Notes: generated by a model not told the origin, from the sequence alone. DNA of 64,000 nucleotides from Deinococcus grandis (GCF_001485435.1 NZ_BCMS01000001.1:1125501-1189500); one strand, 5' to 3'; positions 39,975 through 50,517 are shown, numbered from the stretch's first letter. Made by a program: numbers and translations.

Positions 39975-40351
39975 CAGCGGTCGGCAGCAGAGGTGACGGG
40001 CGGGGTGCTGGCCCTTCGATGCCACTGGACACCGCTGTGAACACCGCTGTCGTTCTCGGGCGCCCGCCCTGCCTGATTCGGAGGTCTTGAGGGAGCTCTT
40101 CGCGTTCTCTCAGCAGAATTCAGAGGGATTGAAGGTCTTTCTCAATCCCGATGAATCGAGCGGAGCGAGCACCTGGGAAGGACAGCGGTTGGAGGTGGAG
40201 TTGAGGGGCGTGCTGTTGGCCCCTCAATGGAACTGGAAACCGCTGTCTGAATGCTGCGGTCACGCCGCCACCCGGTCCAGGGCTGGCGGGTTCTGTCGTC
40301 CCAGTGGGCGCCGAGAGCTGGACGCCCCGCATCAGGGGGGACCGTAAAATC
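39975..40351. other. Non-coding stretch containing repeat B
   Basis: No gene seen between panD and the HD-GYP gene. Apart from the family-B repeat at 40111-40247, the flanks carry diverged ACACCGCTGT and CAGCGGT motifs that look like decayed repeat-B ends. Confidence 0.5.
40111..40247 (-). repeat. Repeat family B, copy 2
   Basis: A 137-bp element matching 28816-28950 in the opposite orientation: CAGCAGAATTCAG at the left end, GGAACTGGAAACCGCTGT at the right, with the CGAGCGGAGCGAGC block between. Confidence 0.9.
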
Positions 40352-40381
40352 TTTAACACTTCTTCATCGCGGTGCTATGCT
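40352..40381 (+). promoter_or_regulatory. Promoter of the HD-GYP gene, leaderless type
   Basis: TTTAAC (40352-40357), 18-nt spacer, TATGCT (40376-40381), then only 6 nt to GTG 40388, so transcription should begin at or within a base or so of the start codon. Confidence 0.7.
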
Positions 40382-40387
40382 GACCCG

Positions 40388-41743
40388 GTGCCCCGCTCGC
40401 CCATCTGGTCCACCCTGGTGCTGATCGGTGCTGCCGCCCTGCTGGGCTACGCCGCCTGGCAGCACCACACCGCCCTGATGGCCGGCGCCGCCCTGCTGAT
40501 GGTCGCCGCGACCGTCGGCGCGTCCGGCCTGACGCGACTGCTGCCGCTGGGTGCGTTCGCTGCCGCCTTCCTGACGTCCCTCGTGTTGCGCGGCCCGCGC
40601 CTGGACCCGCTGGACCTGCTCGCCGCGCTGCTCGTGCTGGGCGGCCTGGGCTTCCGGATCGTGCGGGAGCAGGTCACCGCCCGGCAGCTGGCGTGGCAGC
40701 GCAACACCATCGCCGCGCTGCACGCGGGCAGCGAACGGCTCGCGGACGCCCGCGACGCCGACGCGATCATCCGCGCCGGGATCGGCATCCTGGACCGCCT
40801 GCAGGTCGCCCCGAACCTGGCGTTCGTCGCGTACCGGCAGGGCACCCCGCACATCCTGGCCGCCAAGGGCGCCTTCGAGCCGTTCCTGGAGCGGCCCATC
40901 CATCCCAGCGACAACAACAGCCGCAGCGTCCAGGCGGACCACTGGGTGGCCGAGGAGGCACTGACGCTGCTGAAAAAACCCCAGCGGCGCCACTACCACG
41001 TCGCCCCGGTATACGGCCGCGCGTCGAACCACCTGGGCGTGCTGATCATCACCCGGAGCACCACCGAACCCTTCGACGACGCCGAGAAGAGCGTCGTGGC
41101 GTCCTTCGCGCGGCTGCTGGGCGCGCAGCTGGGCCAGTGGAACGCCATCCGCGACCTGCGCGACGCGAACGACCTGACCCTGCGCTCGCTGGGCGCCGCG
41201 CTGGAGCACCGTGACGACGACACCGGCGGGCACACCAGCCGCGTCGTGAACCTCAGCGTGCGCCTCGCGCGGCGCCTGGGCTGGGACGAGGATCAGGTCA
41301 AGGCGCTGCGCTGGGGCGCGTACCTGCACGACCTGGGCAAACTGGCCATCCCCGACGCGGTGCTGCACAAACGCGGCGCGCTGGACCCCGACGAGCGGCG
41401 CGTGATCCAGACGCACACCACCATCGGGTACGACATGCTGCAGGACCTGCACTTCCTGCCGGCCGAGACGCTGGATCTCGTGCGGTACCACCACGAACGC
41501 TGGGACGGCACCGGGTACCCCAGCGGCCTGCGCGGGCAGAACATTCCCGACACGGCGCGGCTGTTCACGATCGTGGACGTGTTCGACGCCCTGACGAACG
41601 CCCGCCCGTACAAGCCCGCCTGGACCCGCGACCGGGCCGTCAGCGAGATCCGCCTGCAGGCCGGGCGGCAGTTCGACCCGCAGTACGTCGAGGCGTTCCT
41701 GCGCATGATGGCCGAGCACGACGAGGCGCACCTCGTGGTGTGA
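40388..41743 (+). CDS. Membrane GAF/HD-GYP cyclic-di-GMP phosphodiesterase
   Basis: A 451-residue signalling protein. The N-terminus has about four hydrophobic helices (residues 1-90); a GAF-like sensory domain follows (about 115-260: AIIRAGIGILDRLQ, YHVAPVYGRASNHLGVLIITRS). The catalytic HD-GYP domain (about 285-440) has GGHTSRVVNLSVRLAR, the metal-binding LHDLGKLAIPD, THTTIGYDML, the full HHERWDGTGYP motif and FTIVDVFDALTNARPYK. All HD-GYP residues are present, so it should hydrolyse c-di-GMP. Monocistronic; the signal sensed by GAF is unknown. Confidence 0.94.
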   Translation: MPRSPIWSTLVLIGAAALLGYAAWQHHTALMAGAALLMVAATVGASGLTRLLPLGAFAAAFLTSLVLRGPRLDPLDLLAALLVLGGLGFRIVREQVTARQLAWQRNTIAALHAGSERLADARDADAIIRAGIGILDRLQVAPNLAFVAYRQGTPHILAAKGAFEPFLERPIHPSDNNSRSVQADHWVAEEALTLLKKPQRRHYHVAPVYGRASNHLGVLIITRSTTEPFDDAEKSVVASFARLLGAQLGQWNAIRDLRDANDLTLRSLGAALEHRDDDTGGHTSRVVNLSVRLARRLGWDEDQVKALRWGAYLHDLGKLAIPDAVLHKRGALDPDERRVIQTHTTIGYDMLQDLHFLPAETLDLVRYHHERWDGTGYPSGLRGQNIPDTARLFTIVDVFDALTNARPYKPAWTRDRAVSEIRLQAGRQFDPQYVEAFLRMMAEHDEAHLVV

Positions 41744-41763
41744 TCCGGGATTCACGGCGACAT

Positions 41764-41793
41764 GAGGGGCCGCGTGCTGGACAGCGGCCCCTC
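41764..41793. terminator. Bidirectional terminator, HD-GYP / PfkB
   Basis: A perfect GAGGGGCCGC/GCGGCCCCTC stem with a 10-nt loop between convergent genes. Confidence 0.75.
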
Positions 41794-41807
41794 CCTCCTG
41801 CCCGGGT

Positions 41808-42719
41808 TCAGTCGAGGTCGAGGTCCGCGCGGGTGGGGGCGTACGCCCCGGCGTGCGCGCAGGCGGCGGCGGCGGCCCGCAGGCCCACGCGCAGGTGCTC
41901 GGTCCACAGGGCGTCCGGGTGCTCGGTGGCGCTGACGAGCAGCCCGGCGCACAGGGCGTCCCCGGCACCGACGGTGTCCACGACCTGCACGGGCGCGGCC
42001 GGGAGGTCGGCGCGGCCCGCGCTGTGGTACAGGCTCGCGCCCTGCGCGCCGCGCGTGATCACGATCGGGGCCTTCGCGTTCAGGCCGCGCAGGCGGCGCA
42101 TGACGTCGGCCTCGGACTGACCGGGGAAGAAGAACGCGAGGTCCTCGTCGCTGAACTTCATCAGGTCGGCGCGGCGGGCGACCTGCTCGAACACCGCCGG
42201 GTAGTCCGGGTGGCGGTGCGTGATGCGGGCGTTCGGGTCGAAGCTGATGCGCACGCCGGCCGCGCGGGCCGATTCGATCAGGCCCAGGAGGGTGTCCGCC
42301 AGCGGCCAGCGGCTCAGGCTGATGCCGCCCACGTGCAGCCAGCGGGCCGCGCGCAGCCAGCCGTCCGGGAGGCGGGTGGGGTCGAAGTGCAGGTCGGCGC
42401 TGTTCTCACCCAGGAAGCGGTAGGCGGGTGGATTCGCGGAGTACACGACGGCCATCAGGGTGGGCGCCGGGACGCGTTGCAGGAAGCGCGGGTCCAGCCC
42501 GGCGTCCTGCGAGGCGCGCTGCAGGTCGTCCCCGAAGTTGTCCCCCCCGACCGCGCCCGCGAAGGCACTGGGCACCCCCAGCGACGCGCAGGCCCGCGCG
42601 ACGTTCCACCCGGCCCCGCCGGGGTGGGCGTGCCAGGCGTTCCCACCGGCGGTCACGAGGTCGGTCAGGGCCTCACCGGCGCTGACAATCAGGGGCAGGT
42701 CGTTCTGGGGGAGGGACAT
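41808..42719 (-). CDS. PfkB-family sugar kinase (fructokinase-like)
   Basis: A 303-residue ribokinase/PfkB-fold kinase. The N-terminal substrate motif is GEALTDLV with HPGGAGWNVARACASLG, and the C-terminal ATP/anion-hole motif is VVDTVGAGDALCAGLL with the catalytic Asp. Sequence style is closest to bacterial fructokinases. KFSDEDLAFF and VITRGAQGASLY are also typical. TAGGAT lies 9 nt before the ATG. Monocistronic. The precise sugar is not determined. Confidence 0.9.
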   Translation of the reverse strand: MSLPQNDLPLIVSAGEALTDLVTAGGNAWHAHPGGAGWNVARACASLGVPSAFAGAVGGDNFGDDLQRASQDAGLDPRFLQRVPAPTLMAVVYSANPPAYRFLGENSADLHFDPTRLPDGWLRAARWLHVGGISLSRWPLADTLLGLIESARAAGVRISFDPNARITHRHPDYPAVFEQVARRADLMKFSDEDLAFFFPGQSEADVMRRLRGLNAKAPIVITRGAQGASLYHSAGRADLPAAPVQVVDTVGAGDALCAGLLVSATEHPDALWTEHLRVGLRAAAAACAHAGAYAPTRADLDLD

Positions 42720-42930
42720 GACCCTGTCATCCTAGCGTGATGGTCACGAGACCACTCCCGGGCGGCCCCGCGCCTGTCTGACCTGCCCGGTGGGGGAGGC
42801 AGGGCCGCAAGCCCGCCGCGCCGATCATGGCCCGATCATGCCCCCGGTGGCACCCTGTGATCAGGCGGGGTTCGGACCACTTCCGGGGGGGAGTTGAAGG
42901 TCCGGACCCGCCGATCTGTCGTGGACTGTC
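42720..42930. other. Intergenic region between PfkB gene and repeat A
   Basis: Holds the pfkB promoter region, a direct repeat of CCGATCATG (about 42821 and 42832), and an imperfect inverted repeat (GGCGGGGTTCGGACC / GGTCCGGACCCGCC, about 42863-42914) that could terminate the minus-strand cytochrome maturation operon. No coding sequence seen. Confidence 0.45.
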
Positions 42931-43065
42931 ATACGGATTCCGTCTGTTTCGTTAACAGATCGGAACATCACCGATCTGCCAACTCCACGCCCGGAACCCG
43001 CTTCGCTCCTTCTCGCATCCGCTCGGGTTGAAAGTTTTTGCAAACCATTCAACTGGAGTTCTTAT
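42931..43065 (-). repeat. Repeat family A copy
   Basis: A 135-bp copy from ATACGGATTCCG to a TTCTTAT end. HP2 is CAGATCGG/CGATCTG; HP1 is diverged. Its last base is the first base of the TCA (minus-strand stop) of the GNAT gene. Confidence 0.9.
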
Positions 43066-43568
43066 CAGGCCCGGTTCACCGGCAGGCGGTAGCGCACCAC
43101 CCGGAAGTCGAACACGTCCCGTTCGTCCACCGGCTCGAATCCGAACGTCTCGTACAGGCGCCGCAGGGCGGGGCGGCTGGCGGCCGTGTCCAGCTTCAGC
43201 CAGGGCCGACCCGAGTCGCGCGTGACCTGCACGGCTTGCTCCAGCAGCGTGTGCGCCAGCCCCTGCCCCTGGCAGGTGGGGTGAACGGCCAGTTTGTGCA
43301 GGTACAGCGCCTCGCCGGGCGGGTCGTCCGGCCAGCAGGGTGGATCGACTTCCAGCAGGCTGAATGCCCCGACCGCCGCGCCGCCCCGCCATGCGACGTG
43401 CCAGGTCGGGGCCGGGTAGTGCGGTGCCAGCCGCTCGGGCGTGACGCTCGCGGGCGGCCAGAGGGTGCGGCCCAGCGCCTCCTGATGCCGCGCCGTGGCC
43501 CCCACCACCGTCGCGGCGGCCTGGAGGTCCCCTTGTGTGAACGTCAGCGGTCCGGTCATGCCGCGCAT
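43065..43568 (-). CDS. GNAT-family N-acetyltransferase at the end of the ccm operon
   Basis: A 167-residue acetyltransferase. The acetyl-CoA loop is LHKLAVHPTCQGQGLAHTLL, followed by ASRPALRRLYETFGFEP (motif B). ATG 43568 forms a TAATG junction with the Rieske stop; an internal in-frame ATG at 43559 is the alternative. Position at the end of the cytochrome-biogenesis operon suggests co-expression but no functional tie is evident. The stop codon sits against a family-A repeat. Confidence 0.85.
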   Translation of the reverse strand: MRGMTGPLTFTQGDLQAAATVVGATARHQEALGRTLWPPASVTPERLAPHYPAPTWHVAWRGGAAVGAFSLLEVDPPCWPDDPPGEALYLHKLAVHPTCQGQGLAHTLLEQAVQVTRDSGRPWLKLDTAASRPALRRLYETFGFEPVDERDVFDFRVVRYRLPVNRA

Positions 43569-44164
43569 TATCCGGTGTACTCGGGCGCGGGTTCGATCCC
43601 GGTCGCCCAGACGTCCGCGCCGCGCCGCTCCAGCCGAACGCGGGGCAGCGGCGCCAGGGCCTTGCCGAACACCGCCTCGCCCGCCTTCAGGGGATCGAAC
43701 ACCGAGTAGTGACAGCGGCAGCCCAGCTGCGGGTGCTCCTGCCCGCCGGGCGCGCGGTAGTTGAACGCGAAGGCCAGCACCTCGGCGTCCCGCACGAGGT
43801 TCACGCTGCACCCCAGGTGCGTGCACACCCGCGAGAAGCCCGCCAGATGCCCCCCCGGCACCCCCAGCGACCCCCGCGTGGGCGAGGGAAGGCGCAGCAG
43901 CGTGCAGGGCCGCCCGGCGTACGTGAAGGTCACCTCGGCCCAGTCGGCGCCCAGGTCGGCCAGGGCCGCCACGCGCTGCGGCGGCGCCGCCTCGAAGGCG
44001 GGCTCGCCGGGCGTGCGTTTGCCCAGGGTCACGCGGCTTGCGTACCAGCCCATGTACCCGAAGGTCCCCACCGTGCCCGCCACCGGCAGCAGCCACCAGC
44101 GTTCCAGCAGCGCCCGGCGCGTCACGCGGCGCGCCCGTTGGGGGGTGGGCGCGGGGTCGCTCAC
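43568..44164 (-). CDS. Rieske [2Fe-2S] protein
   Basis: A 198-residue membrane-anchored iron-sulfur protein. One N-terminal transmembrane helix follows an Arg-rich twin-arginine-like start (RARRVTRRALLERW). Cluster ligands are CTHLGCSV and CRCHYSVFD, the Cys-x-His and Cys-x-x-His pairs plus the two disulfide cysteines of high-potential Rieske proteins. It probably transfers electrons from quinol to c-type cytochromes. The GTG start overlaps the upstream CcmI-cytochrome gene (GTGA). No cytochrome b gene adjoins it. Confidence 0.9.
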   Translation of the reverse strand: MSDPAPTPQRARRVTRRALLERWWLLPVAGTVGTFGYMGWYASRVTLGKRTPGEPAFEAAPPQRVAALADLGADWAEVTFTYAGRPCTLLRLPSPTRGSLGVPGGHLAGFSRVCTHLGCSVNLVRDAEVLAFAFNYRAPGGQEHPQLGCRCHYSVFDPLKAGEAVFGKALAPLPRVRLERRGADVWATGIEPAPEYTG

Positions 44165-45213
44165 TGGCCCTCCCGCTGCCAGCCTTCCAGCAGGGTCAGC
44201 AGCGCGGCCAGTTCGTCCGCTTTCAGGTCCGGGTAGGCGGGCATGGCCCCCTTGCCCTGCGTGATCACCTGCGCCAGCGCCGCGCGGGTCAGGGTGGACG
44301 CCCGCAGGCTGGGGCCGGTGCCGCCACCCCCGCCCGGCCCGTGGCAGGACGCGCAGCTCGCGGCGTACACGCGCAGGGCCGGGTCGCTGGTGTTCAGGCG
44401 GGCGCGCAGCGCCGTGATCAGGTCGTCCGCGTCGCGGCCCTTCGGGTCCAGCGTCCGGTAGCGTTCCAGCGCCGCCAGCGCCGCCTGATCCTCCCCGAAG
44501 CGGGCCAGCGCGAAGCCCAGCAGCAGCTGCGATTCCGGCTCCTGCGGGGCCAGCTGCGCGCCGGTGCGGATCAGCAGCGCGGCCCGCTGGGCGTCCTCGG
44601 CGCTGATGGCCTGCCCGGTCTGCTCGCCGCGCGTCAGGAGCAGGATGCCCAGGCGGCGCAGCGCCTCCGGCTGACGCGGATCGAGTTTCAGGGCGCTGCC
44701 GTACGCCGTGACCGCCTGATCGAAGGTGTTCGAATCGAACGCCGCCTTGCCCCACGCCAGGTACGCTTCCTTCGTGCCGCTGCGCTCCGCCTGCGCCTTC
44801 AGGCCCGGCAGTTTCAGCACCGCCTGCACGTTCCCGGCCTCGTTGGGGGTCAGGCTGGCCAGCTGCCAGCGGGGCACGAACGTCACGGCGCCCACCACGG
44901 TCAGCAGCGCCGCGCCGCCCAGCAGGCCCAGCGCCAGCGTGCGCGTGCCGGGGCGGGCCTGCGGGGCGGGCGGCAGGGCGTCCAGGCCGCGCAGGGCCAG
45001 CGCCGCGCGCCGCTCCAGGTCCGGGCGGCGCGACTCGTCGGTCAGGGCCGCGAGCTCGGCGTACAGCCGGTCCCGTTCGGCCCCCAGGCGCGCGCGTTCC
45101 GGCGCGTCCGGATCGTCCGGCGTGCGCGCCCGTAGCGGCTCGGTCACCAGCCACACGCAGGCCAGCGCCACGAGCGCCAGCAGCAGCACGTTCAGCAGGA
45201 CCGCGCCGGTCAC
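44161..45213 (-). CDS. ccmI: CcmI/CycH-like TPR protein fused to a cytochrome c domain
   Basis: A 350-residue membrane protein. Two transmembrane helices (about 5-22 and 93-113) bracket a CcmI-like cytoplasmic coiled region (RARLGAERDRLYAELAAL); TPR repeats follow (about 148-250: AYLAWGKAAFDSNTFDQAV, LRRLGILLLTRG, LLGFALARFGEDQAALAAL). The C-terminal about 80 residues form a class I cytochrome c domain: heme site CASCH, a Gly-rich loop, and an axial-ligand candidate Met in GKGAMPAYPDL. CcmI normally chaperones apocytochromes; a covalently attached cytochrome is unusual. GTG start, overlapping ccmH by 4 nt. Confidence 0.85.
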   Translation of the reverse strand: MTGAVLLNVLLLALVALACVWLVTEPLRARTPDDPDAPERARLGAERDRLYAELAALTDESRRPDLERRAALALRGLDALPPAPQARPGTRTLALGLLGGAALLTVVGAVTFVPRWQLASLTPNEAGNVQAVLKLPGLKAQAERSGTKEAYLAWGKAAFDSNTFDQAVTAYGSALKLDPRQPEALRRLGILLLTRGEQTGQAISAEDAQRAALLIRTGAQLAPQEPESQLLLGFALARFGEDQAALAALERYRTLDPKGRDADDLITALRARLNTSDPALRVYAASCASCHGPGGGGGTGPSLRASTLTRAALAQVITQGKGAMPAYPDLKADELAALLTLLEGWQREGQ

Positions 45214-45692
45214 GAGTCACCATCCCGGCGGGTGTCGCGCTGCACCTGCGCGAGGTACGGGTCGAAGCCGCCCGCGTCGTTCAGCGGTTCGTCCGGCAGG
45301 GTCGCCGCCGGGCGGCTGCGGCGCAGGAACGCCCACAGCACGCCGCCTCCGGCTGCCAGCGCCGCCAGGGGCGCGCCCCACAGCAGCAGGTTCCGGCCCG
45401 ACTTGGGCGGGTCGAGCAGCACGAAATTCCCGTACCGCTGCGAGAAGTACACGTAGATGTCCGTGTCGCCGCGCCCCTGCGCGACCTGCTCGCGGACCGA
45501 TTCGCGCATCTTCACGGCGATGGTGCTGCGCGAGTCCGCGATGGACTCCCCGGTGTCGCACAGCGGGCAGCGCAGGTTCTTCTCGATCGCCAGCGCCCGC
45601 GCCTCCTGCGCCGGAGTCAGGGACGGCGTGGGCGCCGTCTGGGCCACAGCAGTTGCACCCAGCAGGGCGCCCGTCAGCAGCACGCGCCTCAT
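45210..45692 (-). CDS. ccmH: Cytochrome c maturation thiol protein CcmH/CcmL
   Basis: A 160-residue periplasmic protein anchored by a C-terminal transmembrane helix. After a signal sequence it has the defining LRCPLCDTGESIADS motif (LRCxxC) that reduces apocytochrome cysteines for heme attachment, then a conserved YVYFSQRYGNFVLLDPP. The ATG 45692 overlaps ccmG by 4 nt. It lies in order ccmF-ccmG-ccmH-ccmI. Confidence 0.95.
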   Translation of the reverse strand: MRRVLLTGALLGATAVAQTAPTPSLTPAQEARALAIEKNLRCPLCDTGESIADSRSTIAVKMRESVREQVAQGRGDTDIYVYFSQRYGNFVLLDPPKSGRNLLLWGAPLAALAAGGGVLWAFLRRSRPAATLPDEPLNDAGGFDPYLAQVQRDTRRDGDS

Positions 45693-46288
45693 AGGCCGGG
45701 AACGCCGATCTTCGCCAGACCCACGTTCAGGCGCTCGCGGGTCAGGCCGCCGCGGTCCATGTGCTGCACCACGCCGCCTCTGTCGATGAAGACCGTCTCG
45801 GGAATGCCGCTCACGCCGTACTCCAGCCCCGTGTTGATGCCGGGGTCGCGCAGGTTCGGGTACGCCAGCGCGTACTCCTGAATGAACTGCCGGGCGTTCC
45901 CCTCGTTCGTCTCGTTGAACAGGATGCCCACGACCGCCAGCCCGTCCCCGCCGCTCTGGCGGGCACTCAGCTCGCGGAACATCGGCGCCTCCTCGCGGCA
46001 CGGACCGCACCACGACGCCCAGAAGTTCACGACGACCGGGCGGCCCCTGAGGCTCGCCAGGGACAGCGGCGTGTCGTCCAGGCTGGTCAGCGTGAACGCC
46101 GGGGCGGGTTTGCCGACCAGCGGCCCGCCGGTCTGGTCGTTGCTGGCCGGGGTGCGCAGCGCGACCGCCAGGACCGCCACCAGCGCGAACGCGATGGCCG
46201 GGGGCAGCAGGCGGCGCCACAGTGGTGCGGGGGGCGCGGGGGTTGGGGATGCAGGGGACTTCGGGGCAGAGGGGGTGGATTCGGTCAT
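45689..46288 (-). CDS. ccmG: Thiol:disulfide interchange protein CcmG/DsbE
   Basis: A 199-residue membrane-anchored thioredoxin. An N-terminal transmembrane helix (about 30-46) precedes the thioredoxin-like domain with VVVNFWASWCGPCREEAP (active site CGPC), FNETNEGNARQFIQ and the cis-Pro GIPETVFIDRGG. It passes reducing equivalents from CcdA to CcmH. ATG 46288 has GGAG at 5 nt; a GTG one codon upstream is the alternative. Confidence 0.95.
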   Translation of the reverse strand: MTESTPSAPKSPASPTPAPPAPLWRRLLPPAIAFALVAVLAVALRTPASNDQTGGPLVGKPAPAFTLTSLDDTPLSLASLRGRPVVVNFWASWCGPCREEAPMFRELSARQSGGDGLAVVGILFNETNEGNARQFIQEYALAYPNLRDPGINTGLEYGVSGIPETVFIDRGGVVQHMDRGGLTRERLNVGLAKIGVPGL

Positions 46289-46328
46289 CACAGCTCCGGG
46301 AAGGTCAGGCAGGAAGGGGAGGAGGGGC

Positions 46329-48317
<1,989 letters not shown>

Positions 48318-48348
48318 CGCGCCGCGCGGGCGCGGTCCACCCCCGGCC

Positions 48349-48831
48349 TCAATCGGCCGACTTGATCATGTCCTTCAGCTCGGCCTGCGTCTTCGGGACG
48401 TTGTATTCCTCGCTGTGCTTCACCACGAGGTCCGTCGCGTGGAACGTCTCGCCCTGGAACTCGCCGCGCACCACGACGCCCTGGTTCTCCTTGAAGAGAT
48501 CCGTGACTGCCCCGTGGTACTGCACCGGGAAGCTCGCGCTGCCATCCGTGACCGTGAAGCGCAGGTTCAGCGTCTGCGGGTCGTACTTCGCGGCCTTCAC
48601 CAGTCCACCGATCCGCACCGGGCGGCCCTGCAACTCGGCCTCCTGCTGCTGGTACTCGCTGGGCGTCACGAAGTACTCCAGCGACCTGTTCAGGTTCCCG
48701 AACGCGATCGTCGCCGTCAGGCCCACCAGCGCCGCCACGCCCAGTACGACCGGCAGCGGACTGCGCTTACGCCGCCGCGCCTGCGGCAGCGGCGTCAGGG
48801 GCGTGGGGGCGTCAGGGCCGGGCGCACTCAC
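48349..48831 (-). CDS. ccmE: Heme chaperone CcmE
   Basis: A 160-residue membrane-anchored OB-fold protein. One N-terminal helix (about 26-45) follows a basic RRRKRS segment. The OB domain includes GGLVKAAKYDP, FTVTDGSASFPVQYHG and GVVVRGEFQG. The heme-attachment motif VKHSEEYNVPK contains the covalent His and downstream Tyr (HxxxY). It receives heme from CcmC and delivers it to CcmF. GTG start in a GTGA overlap with ccmD. Confidence 0.95.
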   Translation of the reverse strand: MSAPGPDAPTPLTPLPQARRRKRSPLPVVLGVAALVGLTATIAFGNLNRSLEYFVTPSEYQQQEAELQGRPVRIGGLVKAAKYDPQTLNLRFTVTDGSASFPVQYHGAVTDLFKENQGVVVRGEFQGETFHATDLVVKHSEEYNVPKTQAELKDMIKSAD

Positions 48832-48959
48832 CGGGGGGCCTCGCTGACGTCCTCACCGCGCACGGCCCGCAGCCGCAGCCACATCCACACCAGATACCCG
48901 ATCAGGACGCTGAACGTCGCCAGGTAGGACAACAGCACGTACCAGAAGTACTTATCCAC
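48828..48959 (-). CDS. ccmD: CcmD-like small membrane protein
   Basis: A 43-residue protein with a single transmembrane helix (YFWYVLLSYLATFSVLIGYL region, residues 4-28) followed by a basic tail (WLRLRAVRGED). CcmD proteins have this size, topology and positive tail and bridge CcmABC to CcmE. The GTG start overlaps the ccmC end by 8 nt, and the stop overlaps the ccmE start in GTGA, exactly the position of ccmD in System I operons. Short and easily missed. Confidence 0.85.
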   Translation of the reverse strand: MDKYFWYVLLSYLATFSVLIGYLVWMWLRLRAVRGEDVSEAPR

Positions 48960-49662
48960 GGGCCACCTCCACCCGGCCGGTCACGCCGGTCAGTTCGCGT
49001 TCCTCACGCGCCTCCTCACGGGCGGCCAGGGTGCCGCGCAGGCGCAGCAGGAAGAAGTACAGCAGCGTGAACGACGCCACGCTGAGCAGCAGCGTCGGCA
49101 GGTAGATCGGCGCGGCGTCCCAGCGCACGCCCCCCAGCAGCTTCAGCGTCTGCGTCTGGTGCACGCCGCGCCACCACTCCACCGCCATGTAGTTCACGGG
49201 CACGTACAGCGTCCCCACGATCCCCACGACCGCCGACACGCGCGCCCGGCGCTCCGGGTCGTCGATCAGCGACCGGATCAGCAGGTACCCGCCGTACACC
49301 ACCAGACTGAGCGCCGTGGTCGTCAGGCGCGCGTCCCAGACCCAGTACGTGCCCCAGGTCGGCTTGGCCCACAGCATCCCGCCCACGATGGTCGCCAGCG
49401 TGAACAGCAGCCCGATCTCGCCACTGGCCATCGCCAGCCGGTCCCAGTGACGGCGGCGCTGGATCAGGTACAGCAGCCCGAACAGGCCCGTGCCGCCGTA
49501 CGCGAGGTAACTCAGCCACGCCTCGGGCACGTGCACGAACATCAGCCGCACCAGCGAACCCTGATTCACGTCCAGCGGAGAGGTCAGGCTCAGGCCCAGC
49601 ACCACGGCCAGGCCCAGGAGGCTGGCCGCGCCCAGCACAGTCGTCGTGACGTCTCTTTTCAT
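48952..49662 (-). CDS. ccmC: Heme export/handling protein CcmC
   Basis: A 236-residue membrane protein with six transmembrane helices. Its WWD-type heme motif reads AKPTWGTYWVWDARLT, flanked by conserved periplasmic His residues (MFVHVPEAW and the GVHQTQT loop). It loads heme onto CcmE with CcmD. An AGGAGC ribosome-binding site precedes ATG 49662. It is the first gene of the ccmC-D-E-F-G-H-I-Rieske-GNAT operon. Confidence 0.95.
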   Translation of the reverse strand: MKRDVTTTVLGAASLLGLAVVLGLSLTSPLDVNQGSLVRLMFVHVPEAWLSYLAYGGTGLFGLLYLIQRRRHWDRLAMASGEIGLLFTLATIVGGMLWAKPTWGTYWVWDARLTTTALSLVVYGGYLLIRSLIDDPERRARVSAVVGIVGTLYVPVNYMAVEWWRGVHQTQTLKLLGGVRWDAAPIYLPTLLLSVASFTLLYFFLLRLRGTLAAREEAREERELTGVTGRVEVARG

Positions 49663-49803
49663 ATCGCTCCTATTGTGCCGTCAACGCCGGGCGGGGAACC
49701 GTGAGGGCCGCCGCGCAGCGGTCATTTCCGGCCCGCAGCATCGCGCCCCACGCCTGAAACAGGCAAGTGCGAGTGTCCCCGCCACGCTATCCTGCACGCA
49801 CCC

Positions 49804-50505
49804 ATGCCGAGAATCCTGCCCGCCGCGCTGCTCGCGCTCAGCGCCCTGCTGCCCGCCTGCGCCCCCGCCCAGACCGGCCCTCTCCCCGACCCCGCCACGT
49901 ACCGCCCCGGCCCCGCCGACGTCGCCACCCTGCCCGACCTCGGCCCGGTCGGCCGCTGGATGATCACCAAGACGCTGGAACCCGCCACCTGGCTGGGCGA
50001 GCGGGTCGGTGGCCGCACCCTGCGCGAACCCATCAACGTCCTGATCCTCGACCGGACCTCCACCACGCCCGAGGCCGCCACCGCCCGCCTGAACGCCGCC
50101 ATGACCGCCGCCGGGTACGACCCGAAGAACATGCACAGCGACGGCTACAACGGCCAGCTCGGCGAGCGCCTCTACCCGCAGCTGCCCCCCAGCGGGAAGG
50201 GCCTCGCGTTCAGTGACGGCCCCTGGTACGTCAGCAACCACCACGGCCGCGTGTTCGGCCCCGCCCCCGTCCAGGGCGGTTACCTGTTCAGCGCCGCGTT
50301 CAGCCTGGAAGACATGCGCTGGCTCCCCAAACCCGGCCACACCTACAACAGCTTCAAGGCGACCCGCGAGGACCTCGCCAAGCGCCTGAGTGCCACCGGC
50401 CTGTACCGCCGCGCCGCGAACGTGGACCTCGGCAACCGCCTCGACACCCCCCAGGAGACCACCGGCGACCACGACGGACAGGCCGCGCTGCTCACCACCC
50501 CCTGA
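49804..50505 (+). CDS. Secreted (lipo)protein of unknown function between ccm blocks
   Basis: A 233-residue exported protein on the strand opposite to the ccm genes. The N-terminus (ILPAALLALSALLPACAPAQ) is a signal with a possible lipobox LPAC. The body has EPINVLILDRTSTTPEAATARLNAAMTAAGY, NMHSDGYNG, DGPWYVSNHHGRVFGP and a C-terminal helical segment (TREDLAKRLSATGL), a pattern like LssY-C-type periplasmic domains, though I am not certain. It is convergent with ccmB and divergent from ccmC, splitting the cytochrome maturation locus. Confidence 0.7.
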   Translation: MPRILPAALLALSALLPACAPAQTGPLPDPATYRPGPADVATLPDLGPVGRWMITKTLEPATWLGERVGGRTLREPINVLILDRTSTTPEAATARLNAAMTAAGYDPKNMHSDGYNGQLGERLYPQLPPSGKGLAFSDGPWYVSNHHGRVFGPAPVQGGYLFSAAFSLEDMRWLPKPGHTYNSFKATREDLAKRLSATGLYRRAANVDLGNRLDTPQETTGDHDGQAALLTTP

Positions 50506-50517
50506 CGAGAGCGGGCA

